DNA from: Acidovorax sp. RAC01
Lineage (GTDB): Bacteria; Pseudomonadota; Gammaproteobacteria; Burkholderiales; Burkholderiaceae_C
DNA: 64,000 nt
Assembly: GCF_001714725.1 (NCBI RefSeq)
Contig: NZ_CP016447.1
Span: 124,001-188,000 of the forward strand
Direction: 5' to 3'
Part shown: in pieces, positions 16,643-26,559 of the stretch
Numbering within the stretch: the stretch's first letter is position 1
How the letters are laid out: each line of letters starts with the position of its first letter
Translations under genes and position numbers: made by a program
Notes under the pieces: model-generated
Told to the model about the DNA's origin: nothing
Databases searched by the model: none
The model's input: the letters and a program-made list of their open reading frames with translations, nothing else

Positions 16643-17047
16643 TCATCCGCAGCGCCCCGCCGCGCGCAGCAGCGCGTTGCATTCCTTGCCAGCAGCGCGC
16701 CCGCGCTGTTCTGCGGCCGCAGCGGGTGGTGTGCTGCTGTTGCCCTGGCCGCCCACCACGGCCGTGCAGATGGCATCGGAATGCGGCGTCTGCCCAAAGC
16801 TCATGGCACTCTGAAAGCCAGTGGCGCTGTACAGGTAGCACCGGTAGGTGGCGCCATCGCGCGTGGCCACGGTGTAGTTGATGCGGCCGCCGGTTTCTTC
16901 GCTGCGGTCGCTGATGGTCAGCTGCGCCGGGGTGCGCCCCAGGGCCTGTGCGGTGCGTTGCGCAAGCCCGTCCTGCGTGATGGTGGACGCACAGCCGGTC
17001 AGCAGCGACAGCGCGGTAGCAATGGGAAACAGGGAACGAAAGTACAT
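16643..17047 (-). CDS. Small lipoprotein of unknown function
   Basis: The 134-residue protein has the signal MYFRSLFPIATALSLLTG followed by the lipobox Cys. The mature part has a DUF-like beta domain (QLTISDRSEETGGRINYTVA, ATYRCYLYSATGFQSAMSFG) and an Ala-rich end with two cysteines. I do not know the family. It lies between a very small lipoprotein gene and the hydrolase gene, all on the minus strand, which suggests a loose cluster of cell-envelope proteins. Confidence 0.65.
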   Translation of the reverse strand: MYFRSLFPIATALSLLTGCASTITQDGLAQRTAQALGRTPAQLTISDRSEETGGRINYTVATRDGATYRCYLYSATGFQSAMSFGQTPHSDAICTAVVGGQGNSSTPPAAAAEQRGRAAGKECNALLRAAGRCG

Positions 17048-17073
17048 GGTGGGCCTTGGGGTGGTGGTGGAAA

Positions 17074-17313
17074 TCAGAACAAGAGGGCAAAGGAGAACTG
17101 CTCGCTGCCGGGCGCAGCAAGCGCGCGGGGCGCGCCCGCAGGCTCCAGTGCACTGATGAAAAACACGGGCCGAACACCGCCGGAGCCTTCATCGCGCGGC
17201 GCGTCACCATCGCCGCTGCACGCCGCCAGGGGTAACGCCACGAAGGCGAGCAACGCCCTTGCCGTCAGGCCGGCAACACGGCTGCGCAGGGAAAGCGGAG
17301 AAGAAACAGACAT
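17074..17313 (-). CDS. Very small lipoprotein (hypothetical)
   Basis: Starting at the ATG of 17313, preceded by GGAG six bases upstream, the product has 79 residues: MSVSSPLSLRSRVAGLTARA, then LLAFVALPLAAC as lipobox, then a short Gly/Pro-rich tail ending SEQFSFALLF. No domain is visible after the signal. The good Shine-Dalgarno and clean lipobox support a real gene, but the short tail could also be the remainder of a larger one. Confidence 0.5.
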   Translation of the reverse strand: MSVSSPLSLRSRVAGLTARALLAFVALPLAACSGDGDAPRDEGSGGVRPVFFISALEPAGAPRALAAPGSEQFSFALLF

Positions 17314-17450
17314 GAAAAACTCCATGGGGCGAGGCGATGAACAAGCGCCCGCGAAAAGCGGCTTCGGACAAAGGGACAGGAAACGACAGGCAATACAGGG
17401 CCCTGCGGCCTCACAACGGGCCACACACGGTGGGTCAAAAAAGTGAAAGA

Positions 17451-18155
17451 TCAGCCCGGCTTGCGGGCCACAACAAAGGCGCGAATGTCCTTGCCGCGCG
17501 TGCCATGCCGCTCGGCGCAGACGACCTGCAAGCCCTGCTGCACCAAGGCTGCCTCAAGGCGCTGCTCGGCAAAGCACAGCACCGGCGGTGCCATGCCGAT
17601 GGCCCGCATCAACGGTACGGCCACGTAGGGAATCAGCGGATTCATCTCGGCAAGACAGGGAGTCTTGGAGATCAGCAGCCCGCCCGGCCGCAGCGCCTGT
17701 ACCGCCAGCGCGAGGGCTGCGTCCAGGTCGCTGACCAGGTGAAGCACATTGAAGGCGAGCACGGCGTCATACAAGCCCTGCCCGGCCGCCAGGGCGTCGG
17801 CATCTGCCACGGCAAAGCGCAGCTGCGGTGATGGCTGGCCCGCCAGACGCTGGTGCGCGATGTCAATCATGGCGGGCGACACATCGGTGGCCAGCAGGCT
17901 GCGTGTGAAGGGCGCCAGTCGCAGCGCAGTGCTGCCAGTGCCGCAGCCTATCTCCAGCACATCCTGCGACGTTGACAGCAAGCCCTGCACGCGGCGCAAG
18001 GTGGCTTCGTACCCTGCCAGGTCGGCGATCGCATCGGCAGCGTACTTGGGCGCAATGCGGTCCCAGAACCGCGCCTTGGCGGTGCCTGCCGCAGGGCTGG
18101 TGGCGGCTGCAGGCACAGTGTCGGCGACCGGGGTCATTGCGGGAGAGGACGACAT
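17451..18155 (-). CDS. Class I SAM-dependent methyltransferase
   Basis: About 234 residues from the ATG at 18155. The SAM-binding motif I is VLEIGCGTGSTALRLAP, followed by the acidic residue in LLATDVSPAMIDIAHQR, motif II/III FAVADADALA and LYDAVLAFNVLHLVSD, then LRPGGLLISKTPCLAEMNP. This is the Methyltransf_11/25 type. The C-terminal part (MRAIGMAPPVLCFAEQRLEA) probably shapes the acceptor site. The substrate is unknown; small lipophilic acceptors are common in the family. It is divergent from the LysR gene at 18273, so that regulator may control it. Confidence 0.75.
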   Translation of the reverse strand: MSSSPAMTPVADTVPAAATSPAAGTAKARFWDRIAPKYAADAIADLAGYEATLRRVQGLLSTSQDVLEIGCGTGSTALRLAPFTRSLLATDVSPAMIDIAHQRLAGQPSPQLRFAVADADALAAGQGLYDAVLAFNVLHLVSDLDAALALAVQALRPGGLLISKTPCLAEMNPLIPYVAVPLMRAIGMAPPVLCFAEQRLEAALVQQGLQVVCAERHGTRGKDIRAFVVARKPG

Positions 18156-18272
18156 GGGATGGAGGCAGCTCAAGTGACGAGAGGATGGGAAGGAATGGCA
18201 GCCCGTTGATCCTATCCATGCATGGAGCATTGCGAAACTGCGGTAAATTGCAGCGAACATATACGTTTACGC

Positions 18273-19154
18273 ATGGATAACCTCGACTGGAACCAGCTGA
18301 AAGCCTTTCTGCAGACCGCCCAAACGGGCTCTCTGTCTGCCGCGGCGCGCAAGCTGGGTCTGAGCCAGCCCACCTTGAGCCGGCAGGTGGCCGCCATCGA
18401 ACAGCAGATGGGTGTGACGCTGTTCGAGCGGGTCGGCAAGTCCATGGCACTGACCCCCACGGGGCTTGACCTGCTGGAACACGCCCGCGCAATGGGCGCC
18501 GCGGCCGAGGCGCTGGGCATGGCCGCCAGCGGCCGGTCGCAGGCGGTGGGGGGCGTAGTGTCGGTGTCTGCCACCGACGCAGTGGCTACCTATCTGCTCC
18601 CGCCCATCGTGCAGCGCCTGCGGGTGCAGGAGCCCGGCATCGTGGTGGAAGTCATTGCATCGAACGCCATCAGCGACCTGCTGCGCCGCGAGGCGGACAT
18701 TGCCATCCGCCACGTGCAGCCCGGGCAGCCCGACCTGATTGCCCGGCTGGTGCGCGAGGCGCGGGCGTATTTCTACGCGTCGCAGGAATGGGTAAGCGCC
18801 CACGGCCATCCGCGCAGCGCACAAGACGCCGCACAGCTGCCGTTTGTCGGCTCGGACCGCAATGGCCAATACCTGGGCTATCTGCAACAGCACGGGCTGA
18901 ACCTCACCGAGGAGAACTTCAGCTGCTACTCGGACCACACCGTGGCGCACTGGGCGCTGGTGCGCCAGGGCATGGGCATCGGCGCCATGATGGAAGAGAT
19001 CGCCAGCCACACCCCCGGCATGGTGCGTGTGCTGGACGAAGTGCAGGCGGTGCGCTTTCCCATCTGGCTGGTATCCCACCGCGAATTGCGTACCTCGCGC
19101 AGGATTCGCGTGGTGTTCGAGGCCCTGGCCAGGGAGCTGGGCGCAGACCAGTGA
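18273..19154 (+). CDS. LysR-family transcriptional regulator
   Basis: The 293-residue protein from ATG 18273 has an N-terminal winged helix (DWNQLKAFLQTAQTGSLSAA, ARKLGLSQPTLSRQVAAIE) and a periplasmic-binding-like effector domain (VVSVSATDAVATYLLPPIVQ onward). The start codon precedes the canonical helix by a few residues. LysR regulators usually control a divergent neighbour, and the methyltransferase gene starts 117 bp away in the other direction. The effector is not predictable. It converges with the glucarate operon, which has its own repressor. Confidence 0.85.
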   Translation: MDNLDWNQLKAFLQTAQTGSLSAAARKLGLSQPTLSRQVAAIEQQMGVTLFERVGKSMALTPTGLDLLEHARAMGAAAEALGMAASGRSQAVGGVVSVSATDAVATYLLPPIVQRLRVQEPGIVVEVIASNAISDLLRREADIAIRHVQPGQPDLIARLVREARAYFYASQEWVSAHGHPRSAQDAAQLPFVGSDRNGQYLGYLQQHGLNLTEENFSCYSDHTVAHWALVRQGMGIGAMMEEIASHTPGMVRVLDEVQAVRFPIWLVSHRELRTSRRIRVVFEALARELGADQ

Positions 19155-19375
19155 CCCAATGCAAAGCCCTCGGGCATGCGCCGTCGTCCCTTTTTGTGGG
19201 AGCGGGCCAAGGCATCCAATCGATTGCACAAGGGCAGCGCCAAGGGCCCTGGCGCAGATTTTTGCAACCTGGCGATCGTGCGCAAGCCCGGAGTACAAAG
19301 CCCGCGGCCGCAGCGTTTACCCCTCGTCGCAGCCGGGGCTGTGGACGCGCTGCCAGTCGATGCCGCGCCGCCCTT
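19155..19375. other. Intergenic region between convergent genes
   Basis: About 220 bp between the end of the LysR gene and the end of garD, read towards each other. I see no gene, clear terminator hairpin with T-run, or repeat in it. Confidence 0.5.
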
Positions 19376-20923
19376 TCAGGTCACCGGGGCTGGATTGAAA
19401 AGCACCAGATCGTTGTGCAGGCCCCAGCGCTCGGCCCAGGTTTTTTGTCCGCTGGCCACGGCCAGCATGCAGCGAAACAGCTCCCAGCCCAGCTCCTCGA
19501 TAGTGGCATCACCGCTGGCGATGCGGCCGGCGTTGACGTCCATGAGGTCGTGCCAGCGGCGTGCCAGATCGTTGCGCGTGGCCACCTTGATCACCGGGCA
19601 TTCGGCGAGGCCATAGGGCGTGCCACGCCCGGTGGTGAAGATGTGCAGATTCATGCCGGCTGCCAGTTGCAGCGTGCCGCAAATGAAATCGCTGGCGGGC
19701 GTGGCGGCAAAGATCAGACCCTTTTGGCGGACCTTCTCACCCGGTGCAATCACGCCGTGGATAGGGCCGTTGCCGCTCTTGACGATGGAACCCATGGCCT
19801 TTTCGACGATGTTGGACAGACCGCCCTTCTTGTTGCCAGGTGTGGTGTTGGCACTGCGGTCGGCCTGGCCTCGCGCCAGGTAGGCGTCGTACCAGCCAAG
19901 TTCGCGCACGATCGCGTCGGCCACCTCCTGCGTGGCGGCCCGGCGCGTGAGCTGGTCCACCGCGTCGCGCACCTCCGTGTTTTCGCTGAACATCACGGTG
20001 GCTCCGGCGCGCACCAGCAGATCGGTGGCAAAGCCCACGGCCGGGTTGGCGGTAACGCCAGAAAACGCGTCGCTGCCGCCGCACTGCACGCCCACCACCA
20101 GTTCGCTCACCGGACAGGTTTCGCGCTCGCGCGCGTTAAGGCGTTTGAGGTGGCCTTCGGCCTGCCTGAGGATGGCGTCGATCATCGACATGAAGCCCAC
20201 GTGCTTTTCGTCCTGCAGCACCACCACGCCTGGCGCCGGGCGCTCGTCACTGATCGGGATGGCGCCAGGCGGCAGCAGCCGATCGGGCTGCAGTTTCTCG
20301 CAGCCCAGGCTGAGCACCATCACCTCGCCCCCGAAGTTGGGGTTCGTCGCCAGGTTGCGCACGGTGCGAATGGGGATGATGGCGTCGGGCGCGTCGATCG
20401 CCACACCGCAGCCGTAGCTGTGCGTCAGGCCCACCACGCCGTCCACGTTGGGGTACCGGGGCAGCAGGTCTTTCCGGATGCGCTCGACCGCAAATTCGAG
20501 CACGCCAGCCACGCACTGCACGGTGGTCGTCACGGCCAGCAGGTTGCGCGTGCCCACGCTGCCGTCGGCGTTGCGGTAGCCCTGAAAGGTGTAGCCCTGC
20601 AGCGGCGGCAGTTCGGTCGGCGGCTGCGGCGCGGGCAGGCCCTGCAGCGAGCGCACCTCGGGCATCACGAGCCGCTGTTCATTGACCCAGCCGCCCGCGG
20701 GAATGTCCATCGCAGTGTGGCCAATGACCACGTTGTAGCGGCGCACTGGCGTGTCCGCTGGCAGATCGCTGAGCGCGACCTTGTGGCCCTGCGGTATTGC
20801 CTGCACCAGCGTCGGCCCGCCCGGCAGGGCCGTGCCCGCCGGCAGGCCTGCGTCGTTGACCACCACGGCCACGTTGTCGGTCGGGTGGATGCGGATGATG
20901 CGGGGGAGTACGGTGGCGTTCAT
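19376..20923 (-). CDS. garD: Galactarate dehydratase (GarD/UxaA family)
   Basis: The ATG at 20923 gives 515 residues, near the usual length. The N-terminal SAF domain (residues about 1-95, [20 protein letters not shown]) is followed by the UxaA-type dehydratase domain with [32 protein letters not shown] and [14 protein letters not shown], the cysteine-rich metal/active-site elements of the family. It dehydrates galactarate (mucate) to 5-keto-4-deoxyglucarate. It is the last gene of the minus-strand aldarate operon. An altronate dehydratase has a similar core, but the gudD and kdgD context favours galactarate. Confidence 0.85.
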   Translation of the reverse strand: MNATVLPRIIRIHPTDNVAVVVNDAGLPAGTALPGGPTLVQAIPQGHKVALSDLPADTPVRRYNVVIGHTAMDIPAGGWVNEQRLVMPEVRSLQGLPAPQPPTELPPLQGYTFQGYRNADGSVGTRNLLAVTTTVQCVAGVLEFAVERIRKDLLPRYPNVDGVVGLTHSYGCGVAIDAPDAIIPIRTVRNLATNPNFGGEVMVLSLGCEKLQPDRLLPPGAIPISDERPAPGVVVLQDEKHVGFMSMIDAILRQAEGHLKRLNARERETCPVSELVVGVQCGGSDAFSGVTANPAVGFATDLLVRAGATVMFSENTEVRDAVDQLTRRAATQEVADAIVRELGWYDAYLARGQADRSANTTPGNKKGGLSNIVEKAMGSIVKSGNGPIHGVIAPGEKVRQKGLIFAATPASDFICGTLQLAAGMNLHIFTTGRGTPYGLAECPVIKVATRNDLARRWHDLMDVNAGRIASGDATIEELGWELFRCMLAVASGQKTWAERWGLHNDLVLFNPAPVT

Positions 20924-20988
20924 GGTCAACAGGCGTGTCGCAAGCAGAAAGAGTTCGGGCCGGGCAGTTACCCCGAAGGGGATAAGGT

Positions 20989-22101
20989 TCAGACAGCGCC
21001 GTGCGCTTCGACGTACAGCGCATACACCGAATGGCTGCTGGCCATGTACAGGCGGTTTCCCTTGGGGCCGCCAAAGCACAGGTTGGCACAGCGCTCGGGC
21101 AGGCGGATGTGGGCCAGCGGCTTGCCGGCGGGGCTGAACACCATCACGCCATCCAGGTCCTCCGGTTTGCCCCTGAGCTGATACACCTTGCGGCCACCCA
21201 CGTCGCCGGGCTCGGCGTTCAGCGCACCGTTACTGCCCCAGCCGCACCAGAGGTTGCCGTCGCGGTCGACCTTGAAACCGTCGAGCGCGCCGAAGTCGGC
21301 TGCGTCGATCAGTTTGGTCTTGTCGGCAACACTGCCGTCTGCCGCCACGTCATACGCCCAGATGCTGCGGTTGGGTGTGCCCTTCCACTCCACCACATAG
21401 AGCTTTTTCTCGTCGGGGCTGAAAGCCAGGCCGTTGGGATTGACCAGGTCGGTGATGACGGCGGTCAGCTTGCCGTCGATACCAATGCGGTACACGTTGG
21501 TGCTGGCTTGCTCGGGCCTGGCCTTGAAGCCTTCCCACTCGCCGTTGATGCCGAACAGCGGATCGGTGAACCAGATGGTGTCATCGCTCCTGACGACGAT
21601 GTCGTTGGGCGCGTTCAGGCGCTTGCCTTCAAAGCTGTCGGCCAGCACGGTGATCCGGCCACTGGTCTCCGTGCGGGTCACGCGGCGCGTCATCGAGTGT
21701 TCGCATGTAAGCAGGCGGCCCTGGCGATCCCGCACATTGCCGTTGGCCCAGTTGGCCTTTTCGCGGAACACCGTGAAGCTGCCGGTTTTCTCGTCGAACT
21801 TCATGATCCGGTTGTTCGGAATGTCGCTGACGAGCAGGTAACCCGGGCCTCCGTCCGGCCCCGGAAAGTAGGCCGGGCCTTCGGCCCAGCGCATGCCGGT
21901 GGCCACCTGCTCCACCGTGCTGCTGTAGATGCGGTACTTGGCGAACGACGGGTCCAGGATCTGCACCGAAGGGTCGGGGTACCGCTGGTTGGGCGCGAAG
22001 GCAAAAGACTGCGCAAGGGCCGGCGCCCCCGCTGCCACCAGGCCTGCGGCGCCAGCGGCTTTCAGGAAATGACGGCGGTTGTTGTGCTGGCGTGTATTCA
22101 T
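20989..22101 (-). CDS. Tat-exported SMP-30/gluconolactonase-type lactonase
   Basis: The 370-residue protein starts with a Tat signal ([20 protein letters not shown]), so it is folded before export. The mature part is a six-bladed propeller of the SMP-30 type: [11 protein letters not shown] at the metal site, [20 protein letters not shown] with the catalytic Asn-Asp region, and [20 protein letters not shown]. Such enzymes open aldono- or aldarolactones. Within an aldarate operon it probably hydrolyses glucaro- or galactarolactone in the periplasm before uptake. It lies between gudD and garD with short gaps. Confidence 0.8.
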   Translation of the reverse strand: MNTRQHNNRRHFLKAAGAAGLVAAGAPALAQSFAFAPNQRYPDPSVQILDPSFAKYRIYSSTVEQVATGMRWAEGPAYFPGPDGGPGYLLVSDIPNNRIMKFDEKTGSFTVFREKANWANGNVRDRQGRLLTCEHSMTRRVTRTETSGRITVLADSFEGKRLNAPNDIVVRSDDTIWFTDPLFGINGEWEGFKARPEQASTNVYRIGIDGKLTAVITDLVNPNGLAFSPDEKKLYVVEWKGTPNRSIWAYDVAADGSVADKTKLIDAADFGALDGFKVDRDGNLWCGWGSNGALNAEPGDVGGRKVYQLRGKPEDLDGVMVFSPAGKPLAHIRLPERCANLCFGGPKGNRLYMASSHSVYALYVEAHGAV

Positions 22102-22138
22102 GTTGTCTCCTCGTATCGAACGCTATCGCTGGCGCGTT

Positions 22139-23464
22139 TCACCGCACCAGGCAAGGCTTCTTGTTGTCGAACTTCCACCCCGGAATCAGGTACTGCATGG
22201 CGATCGCATCGTCGCGCGCACCCAGGCCATGCTGCAGGTACAGCTGGTGGGCTTTTTCGACCTCGGCCATGTCGATCTCGATGCCCAGCCCTGGCTTTTG
22301 GGGCACCTGCACGTAGCCACCTTCGATCTTCAGGGGGGCTTTGGTCAGGCGCTGGCCGTCCTGCCAGATCCAGTGGGTGTCGATGGCGGTGACCTTGCCC
22401 GGTGCGGCTGCGCCCACATGCGTGAACATGGCCAGCGAGATGTCGAAGTGGTTGTTGGAGTGGCTGCCCCAGGTCAGGCCCCAATCGCGGCAGGTCTGCG
22501 CCACGCGCACGCTGCCAGCCATGGTCCAGAAGTGCGGGTCTGCCAGCGGGATATCCACGCTCTGCAGGGCCAGCGAATGCGCGAGCTGCCGCCAGTCGGT
22601 CGCCACCATGTTGGTGGCCGTGGGCAGGCCCGTGGCGCGGCGGAACTCGGCCATCACCTCGCGGCCGCTGAAGCCGTCCTCCGCACCGCACGGGTCTTCG
22701 GCATACGCGACGATGCCACGCATCTTCTCGCCCAGGCGGATGGCGTCTTTCAGCAGCCAGCCGCCGTTGGGGTCCAGCGTCACGCGTGCTTCGGGGAAAC
22801 GCTGGTGCAGCGCGGTCACGGCCTCAACCTCTTCGTCGCCCGCCAGCACCCCGCCCTTGAGCTTGAAGTCCTGGAAGCCGTAGCGCTTGTGCGCTGCTTC
22901 GGCCAGGCGGACGATGGCATCGGGGGTCATCGCGGCCTCGTGGCGCAGGCGGCACCAGTCGTCCGCGTGGTCGGGTTCACTCGCGTACGGCAGGTCCGTT
23001 TTGTGGCGGTCACCGACGAAGAACAGGTAGCCCAGCATCTGTACCGCATCGCGTTGCTGCCCCTCGCCCAGCAGGGCAGCCACCGGCACACCCAGGTGCT
23101 GGCCCTGCAGGTCCAGCAGGGCCGCCTCTACAGCCGTGACGGCGTGGATGGTGGTGCGCAGGTCAAACGTCTGCAAGCCTCGTCCACCCCTGTCGCGGTC
23201 GGCAAATTTCACGCGCATGGTGTTAAGGATGGCCTGCAGGTTGCCGATGGGCTGGCCTTCGACCAGCGGCCGCGCGTCTTCCAGGGTCTGGCGGATTTTC
23301 TCGCCGCCGGGCACTTCACCCAGGCCCGTGCGGCCGGCGTTGTCCGTCACGATGACGATGTTGCGCGTGAAAAAGGGCGCGTGCGCGCCCGAGAGGTTGA
23401 GCAGCATGCCGTCCCGGCCAGCAACCGGGACGACACGCATCGACAGGACGATCGGTGCGGTCAT
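22139..23464 (-). CDS. gudD: Glucarate dehydratase
   Basis: At 441 residues from the ATG at 23464 this is typical of the enolase-superfamily GlucD group. Visible elements are the substrate loop in the N-terminal domain ([15 protein letters not shown]), the KxK base motif in QDFKLKGG, metal ligands in VTLDPNGGW and AYAEDPCG, and the catalytic His region [15 protein letters not shown]. It dehydrates D-glucarate (and L-idarate) to 5-keto-4-deoxyglucarate, the common intermediate with galactarate. It begins 8 bp after the upstream receptor gene, so it is in the operon. Confidence 0.92.
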   Translation of the reverse strand: MTAPIVLSMRVVPVAGRDGMLLNLSGAHAPFFTRNIVIVTDNAGRTGLGEVPGGEKIRQTLEDARPLVEGQPIGNLQAILNTMRVKFADRDRGGRGLQTFDLRTTIHAVTAVEAALLDLQGQHLGVPVAALLGEGQQRDAVQMLGYLFFVGDRHKTDLPYASEPDHADDWCRLRHEAAMTPDAIVRLAEAAHKRYGFQDFKLKGGVLAGDEEVEAVTALHQRFPEARVTLDPNGGWLLKDAIRLGEKMRGIVAYAEDPCGAEDGFSGREVMAEFRRATGLPTATNMVATDWRQLAHSLALQSVDIPLADPHFWTMAGSVRVAQTCRDWGLTWGSHSNNHFDISLAMFTHVGAAAPGKVTAIDTHWIWQDGQRLTKAPLKIEGGYVQVPQKPGLGIEIDMAEVEKAHQLYLQHGLGARDDAIAMQYLIPGWKFDNKKPCLVR

Positions 23465-23472
23465 GGATGTTT

Positions 23473-24432
23473 TCAGTCTGCCTTGATGTTGCGGGCCGTG
23501 ATGAGCTTGGCCCATCGGGCGTATTCACCAGCCTGAAAGGCTGCGAACTGCTCGGGCGTGTTGAGCACGATCTCGAAGCCCAGCTCTGCCAGCCGTGCCG
23601 AGGTGGCAGGCTCGCGAATGATGGACACGATGGCCTCGTGCATGCGCTTCTTAATGTCGGGCGGCAGTCCCCGGGGCGCAGCCACGGCCTGCCACGACTG
23701 CACGCCCGCGTTCTTCACGCCGTTCTCTTCCAGCGTGGGCACATCGGGCAACAGCGGAGAACGCTTTTCGCTGGTGATGGCCAGCGCACGCAGCTTGCCC
23801 GCCTTGATCTGCGGCATGGCTGTGTTGATGTTCATGAAGGACGACTCCACCTGGTTGCCCAGCAGGTCCGTCATGACCGGGCCGCCGCCGCGGTAGGGAA
23901 CGTGTACGCCGCTGGTCCCTGTCTGCTGCCAGAACAGCTCGGCCGTCAGGTGGTCGCTGGAGCCGTTGCCCGACGATGCAAACGTCATCTTGCCGGGGTT
24001 GGCCTTCAGGTAGGACATCACATCGGCCAGCGACTTGTGCGCCGACACGGCAGGCACCACCAGCACGTTGGGCGCCTGTACCAGCACCGTGATGGGCTCC
24101 AGGTCCTTGATGGCGTCGTAGTTCGTCTTGATCAGGTGCGGCGCGATCACGAACGGGCCCAGCGAGGCCACCAGAAAGGTGTGGCCATCGGCAGGCGCGC
24201 GCGCTACTTGCGTGGCGCCAATGGTGCCGGTGGCGCCCGCCTTGTTGTCCACCACCACGGTCACACCGCCACCAAGCTTTTCGCCGAGCTTGGCCGAGAT
24301 CGTGCGGGCAATCATGTCGGTGGAGCCCCCGGGCGGAAAGGGCACGACCAGCGTGACCGGTTTGTCGGGCCATGCGAAGGCAGACAGGCTGGTGGCCGCA
24401 GCGACCAGCAGGGTAAGGAGTGATTTTTTCAT
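23473..24432 (-). CDS. Bug-family (TctC-like) periplasmic receptor
   Basis: The 319-residue protein has a signal peptide ([20 protein letters not shown]) and the Bug signatures [20 protein letters not shown] near the N-terminus and [15 protein letters not shown]. These bind small carboxylates, typically for a TctAB permease. In the aldarate operon the natural ligand would be glucarate, galactarate or a related acid. It is one of two tandem receptors here, both without tctA and tctB beside them. It starts 21 bp after the other receptor. Confidence 0.88.
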   Translation of the reverse strand: MKKSLLTLLVAAATSLSAFAWPDKPVTLVVPFPPGGSTDMIARTISAKLGEKLGGGVTVVVDNKAGATGTIGATQVARAPADGHTFLVASLGPFVIAPHLIKTNYDAIKDLEPITVLVQAPNVLVVPAVSAHKSLADVMSYLKANPGKMTFASSGNGSSDHLTAELFWQQTGTSGVHVPYRGGGPVMTDLLGNQVESSFMNINTAMPQIKAGKLRALAITSEKRSPLLPDVPTLEENGVKNAGVQSWQAVAAPRGLPPDIKKRMHEAIVSIIREPATSARLAELGFEIVLNTPEQFAAFQAGEYARWAKLITARNIKAD

Positions 24433-24453
24433 GGTGGGTTGTCTCCGTCGTAT

Positions 24454-25428
24454 TTACTGCAAGGTAATCTTTTCTTCGCGCACGATCTGGGCCATTTCGG
24501 GCAGTTCGGCCTTGATCCAGGCTGCGAACTCGGCCCCGGTCATCCGGGAAGCCTCCAGGCCCAGCGACTGCAGCTTTTCGCTCACGTCGGGCAACGCCGT
24601 AATGCGCTGGACCTCGGCGTAGACCAGGTCCACCACCGCGCGGGGCGTACCGGCCGGGGCCAGCAGGCCCTGCCAGCTGCCAGTGAGAAACTGGGGCACC
24701 GATTCAGCCACCGCAGGCGTGTCGGGCAGTTCGCTCCAGCGCTTGGCCGACGACACCGCCAGCAGCTTGAGCTTGCCGGACTTCACATGCGGGTATGTGG
24801 CCACCATGCCGTTAAAGGTCACATCCATGTGGCCACCCACCAGGTCGGTCATGGCCTGTGCCCCGCCTTTGTAGGGCACATAGTTCCACTCGATGCCGGT
24901 GCGCCGGGCGAACTGGACCCCGGCGATGTGCGTGGCGCTGCCCATGCCGGCGGCGGCTGCAAAGTTGAGCTTGCCGGGGTTGGCCTTGGCGTACTTCACC
25001 AGCTCGGCAATGTTGTTGACCGGCACCTTGGAGCTGACCACCAGCAGGTGCGGCGAATAGCCGACCATGGCCACCGGCACAAAGTCCTTTTGCACATCAA
25101 ATGGCAGCTTGTACAGCGCCGGGCTGATGGTGAGGTTGCCCACGTCCATCAGCACAAAGGTGTAGCCATCGGGAGCCGACTTGGCCACCATGTCGGCGCC
25201 GATGGTGCCGGCGTTGCCGGCCTTGTTGTCGACCACCACGGGCTGGCCCAGCTTCTCGCTCATCTTCTGGCCCAGCAGCCGCGCCAGCACGTCCGACGTG
25301 CCACCGGCTGGGAACGGCACAACGATGCGGATCGGCTTGGACGGATAGGCCTGGGCCAGCGCCGGGGAGCCGCCCAGCGCCAGGGTGGCGGCCGCTGCAG
25401 CGGCCAGTACAACGCGACGTGTTTGCAT
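24454..25428 (-). CDS. Second Bug-family (TctC-like) periplasmic receptor
   Basis: The 324-residue protein has the signal MQTRRVVLAAAAAATLALGG and the family motifs YPSKPIRIVVPFPAGGTSDV and [18 protein letters not shown]. It has clearly diverged from the receptor that follows it, so the two probably differ in ligand rather than being a recent tandem copy. By context it binds an aldarate or another acid of this pathway. It lies between kdgD and the first receptor in the operon. Confidence 0.88.
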   Translation of the reverse strand: MQTRRVVLAAAAAATLALGGSPALAQAYPSKPIRIVVPFPAGGTSDVLARLLGQKMSEKLGQPVVVDNKAGNAGTIGADMVAKSAPDGYTFVLMDVGNLTISPALYKLPFDVQKDFVPVAMVGYSPHLLVVSSKVPVNNIAELVKYAKANPGKLNFAAAAGMGSATHIAGVQFARRTGIEWNYVPYKGGAQAMTDLVGGHMDVTFNGMVATYPHVKSGKLKLLAVSSAKRWSELPDTPAVAESVPQFLTGSWQGLLAPAGTPRAVVDLVYAEVQRITALPDVSEKLQSLGLEASRMTGAEFAAWIKAELPEMAQIVREEKITLQ

Positions 25429-25511
25429 GTCTGTCTCTCTCTATTTTTTTGCGGATGGAGGGGGAATCTGGGCGTCCGCGGCGCGCTGCCGCGGGTGCGT
25501 GGCCCGTGGAG

Positions 25512-26429
25512 TTATTGCGGACCGAGGGCGTCGATCAGCGCCTTGAGTTCGTCCATCTCGCCAGGCTTGAGGTCTGACAGCGGTGCCCGCACGGGGCCGG
25601 CACCGTGACCGACCAGGCGCGCGCCAGCCTTGATGATGCTCACGCCATAGCCTTCCACGCGGTTGCGGATCTTCAGGTAGGGCATGAAGAAGGTCTTGAG
25701 CAGACGGTGCTGGGTGGCCATGTCATCGGTTCGCACGGCTTCGTAGAACTGCATGGCCGTCTTCGGGATGAAGTTGAAGACCGCAGACGAATAGACTGGC
25801 GTGCCCAGTGCCTTGTAGGCCGCAGCGTAGACCTCGGCCGTGGGCAAACCACCCAGGTACGCGAAGCGGTCCCCCATCGCCATGTAGATGGACGACATCA
25901 GTTCGATGTTGCCCATGCCGTCCTTGAAGCCGATCAGGTTCGGGCAACGCTCGGCCAGGATGGCCAGCGATTCCGGCGTGAATTTGGTGCGGTCGCGGTT
26001 GTAGACGATGACGCCGAACTGCACGCTCTTGCACACCTGCTCCACATGGGCGATGAGGCCCTCCTGCCCGGCTTCGGTCAGGTAGTGCGGCAGCAGCAGG
26101 ATGCCGTGGGCACCCAGGCGTTCAGCCTCTTGCGCATGGGCAATGGCGGTGCGTGTGGGGCCACCTGCGCCCGCAATGATGGGGACCTTGCCGCGGCAGG
26201 TGTCCACTGCGGTGCGGATGATGTCGCCGTACTCGGCGCCGTAGAGTGAAAAGTACTCGCCGGTGCCGCCGGCTGCGAACAGTGCGCTGGCGCCATAGGG
26301 GGCCAGCCATTCCAGACGGGCCGCGTACGACTTCGCATTGAAGTCGCCCTGCGCATCAAAGTCGGTCACAGGGAACGACAGCAGTCCGGAGGACATGACT
26401 TGCTTGAGGTCTTGCGGGGTGTATTGCAT
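25512..26429 (-). CDS. kdgD: 5-dehydro-4-deoxyglucarate dehydratase
   Basis: The 305-residue protein belongs to the DapA/N-acetylneuraminate lyase superfamily. It shows the GGTGEYFSL substrate loop, the Tyr of [15 protein letters not shown], and the Schiff-base Lys in [10 protein letters not shown]. It dehydrates and decarboxylates 5-keto-4-deoxyglucarate to 2,5-dioxopentanoate, the step after GudD and GarD. It is the first gene of the operon and stands about 70 bp from the 13-bp operator palindrome, divergent from the FadR-type regulator. Confidence 0.92.
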   Translation of the reverse strand: MQYTPQDLKQVMSSGLLSFPVTDFDAQGDFNAKSYAARLEWLAPYGASALFAAGGTGEYFSLYGAEYGDIIRTAVDTCRGKVPIIAGAGGPTRTAIAHAQEAERLGAHGILLLPHYLTEAGQEGLIAHVEQVCKSVQFGVIVYNRDRTKFTPESLAILAERCPNLIGFKDGMGNIELMSSIYMAMGDRFAYLGGLPTAEVYAAAYKALGTPVYSSAVFNFIPKTAMQFYEAVRTDDMATQHRLLKTFFMPYLKIRNRVEGYGVSIIKAGARLVGHGAGPVRAPLSDLKPGEMDELKALIDALGPQ

Positions 26430-26499
26430 GAAAGGTCCTGGTGCGGTGAAGGGGCGCGTGCTTTGTTACAGTGCACGAAGCCCTAGAGATCAGTTGTAT

Positions 26500-26512
26500 G
26501 TTGTCAGACAAC
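26500..26512. promoter_or_regulatory. Operator palindrome between kdgD and the FadR-type regulator
   Basis: GTTGTCAGACAAC is a perfect palindrome (six-base arms around one base), in the style of GntR/FadR-family operators. It lies 71 bp before kdgD and 48 bp before the regulator gene, so one bound dimer could control both. A copy with 12 of 13 identical bases precedes the dehydrogenase gene at 27449. Confidence 0.75.
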
Positions 26513-26559
26513 TTGGCATGATTGTGGAAACAGGTGCAAAGACTGTCAAGGAAAAAACC

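Noticed and set aside
18788..21181. A plus-strand open frame of almost 800 codons across the LysR and garD genes
   Set aside because: It is antisense or out of frame to two well-recognised genes, is very rich in Arg/His/Gln/Gly, and shows no family motif. Long shadow frames are common in DNA of this GC content.
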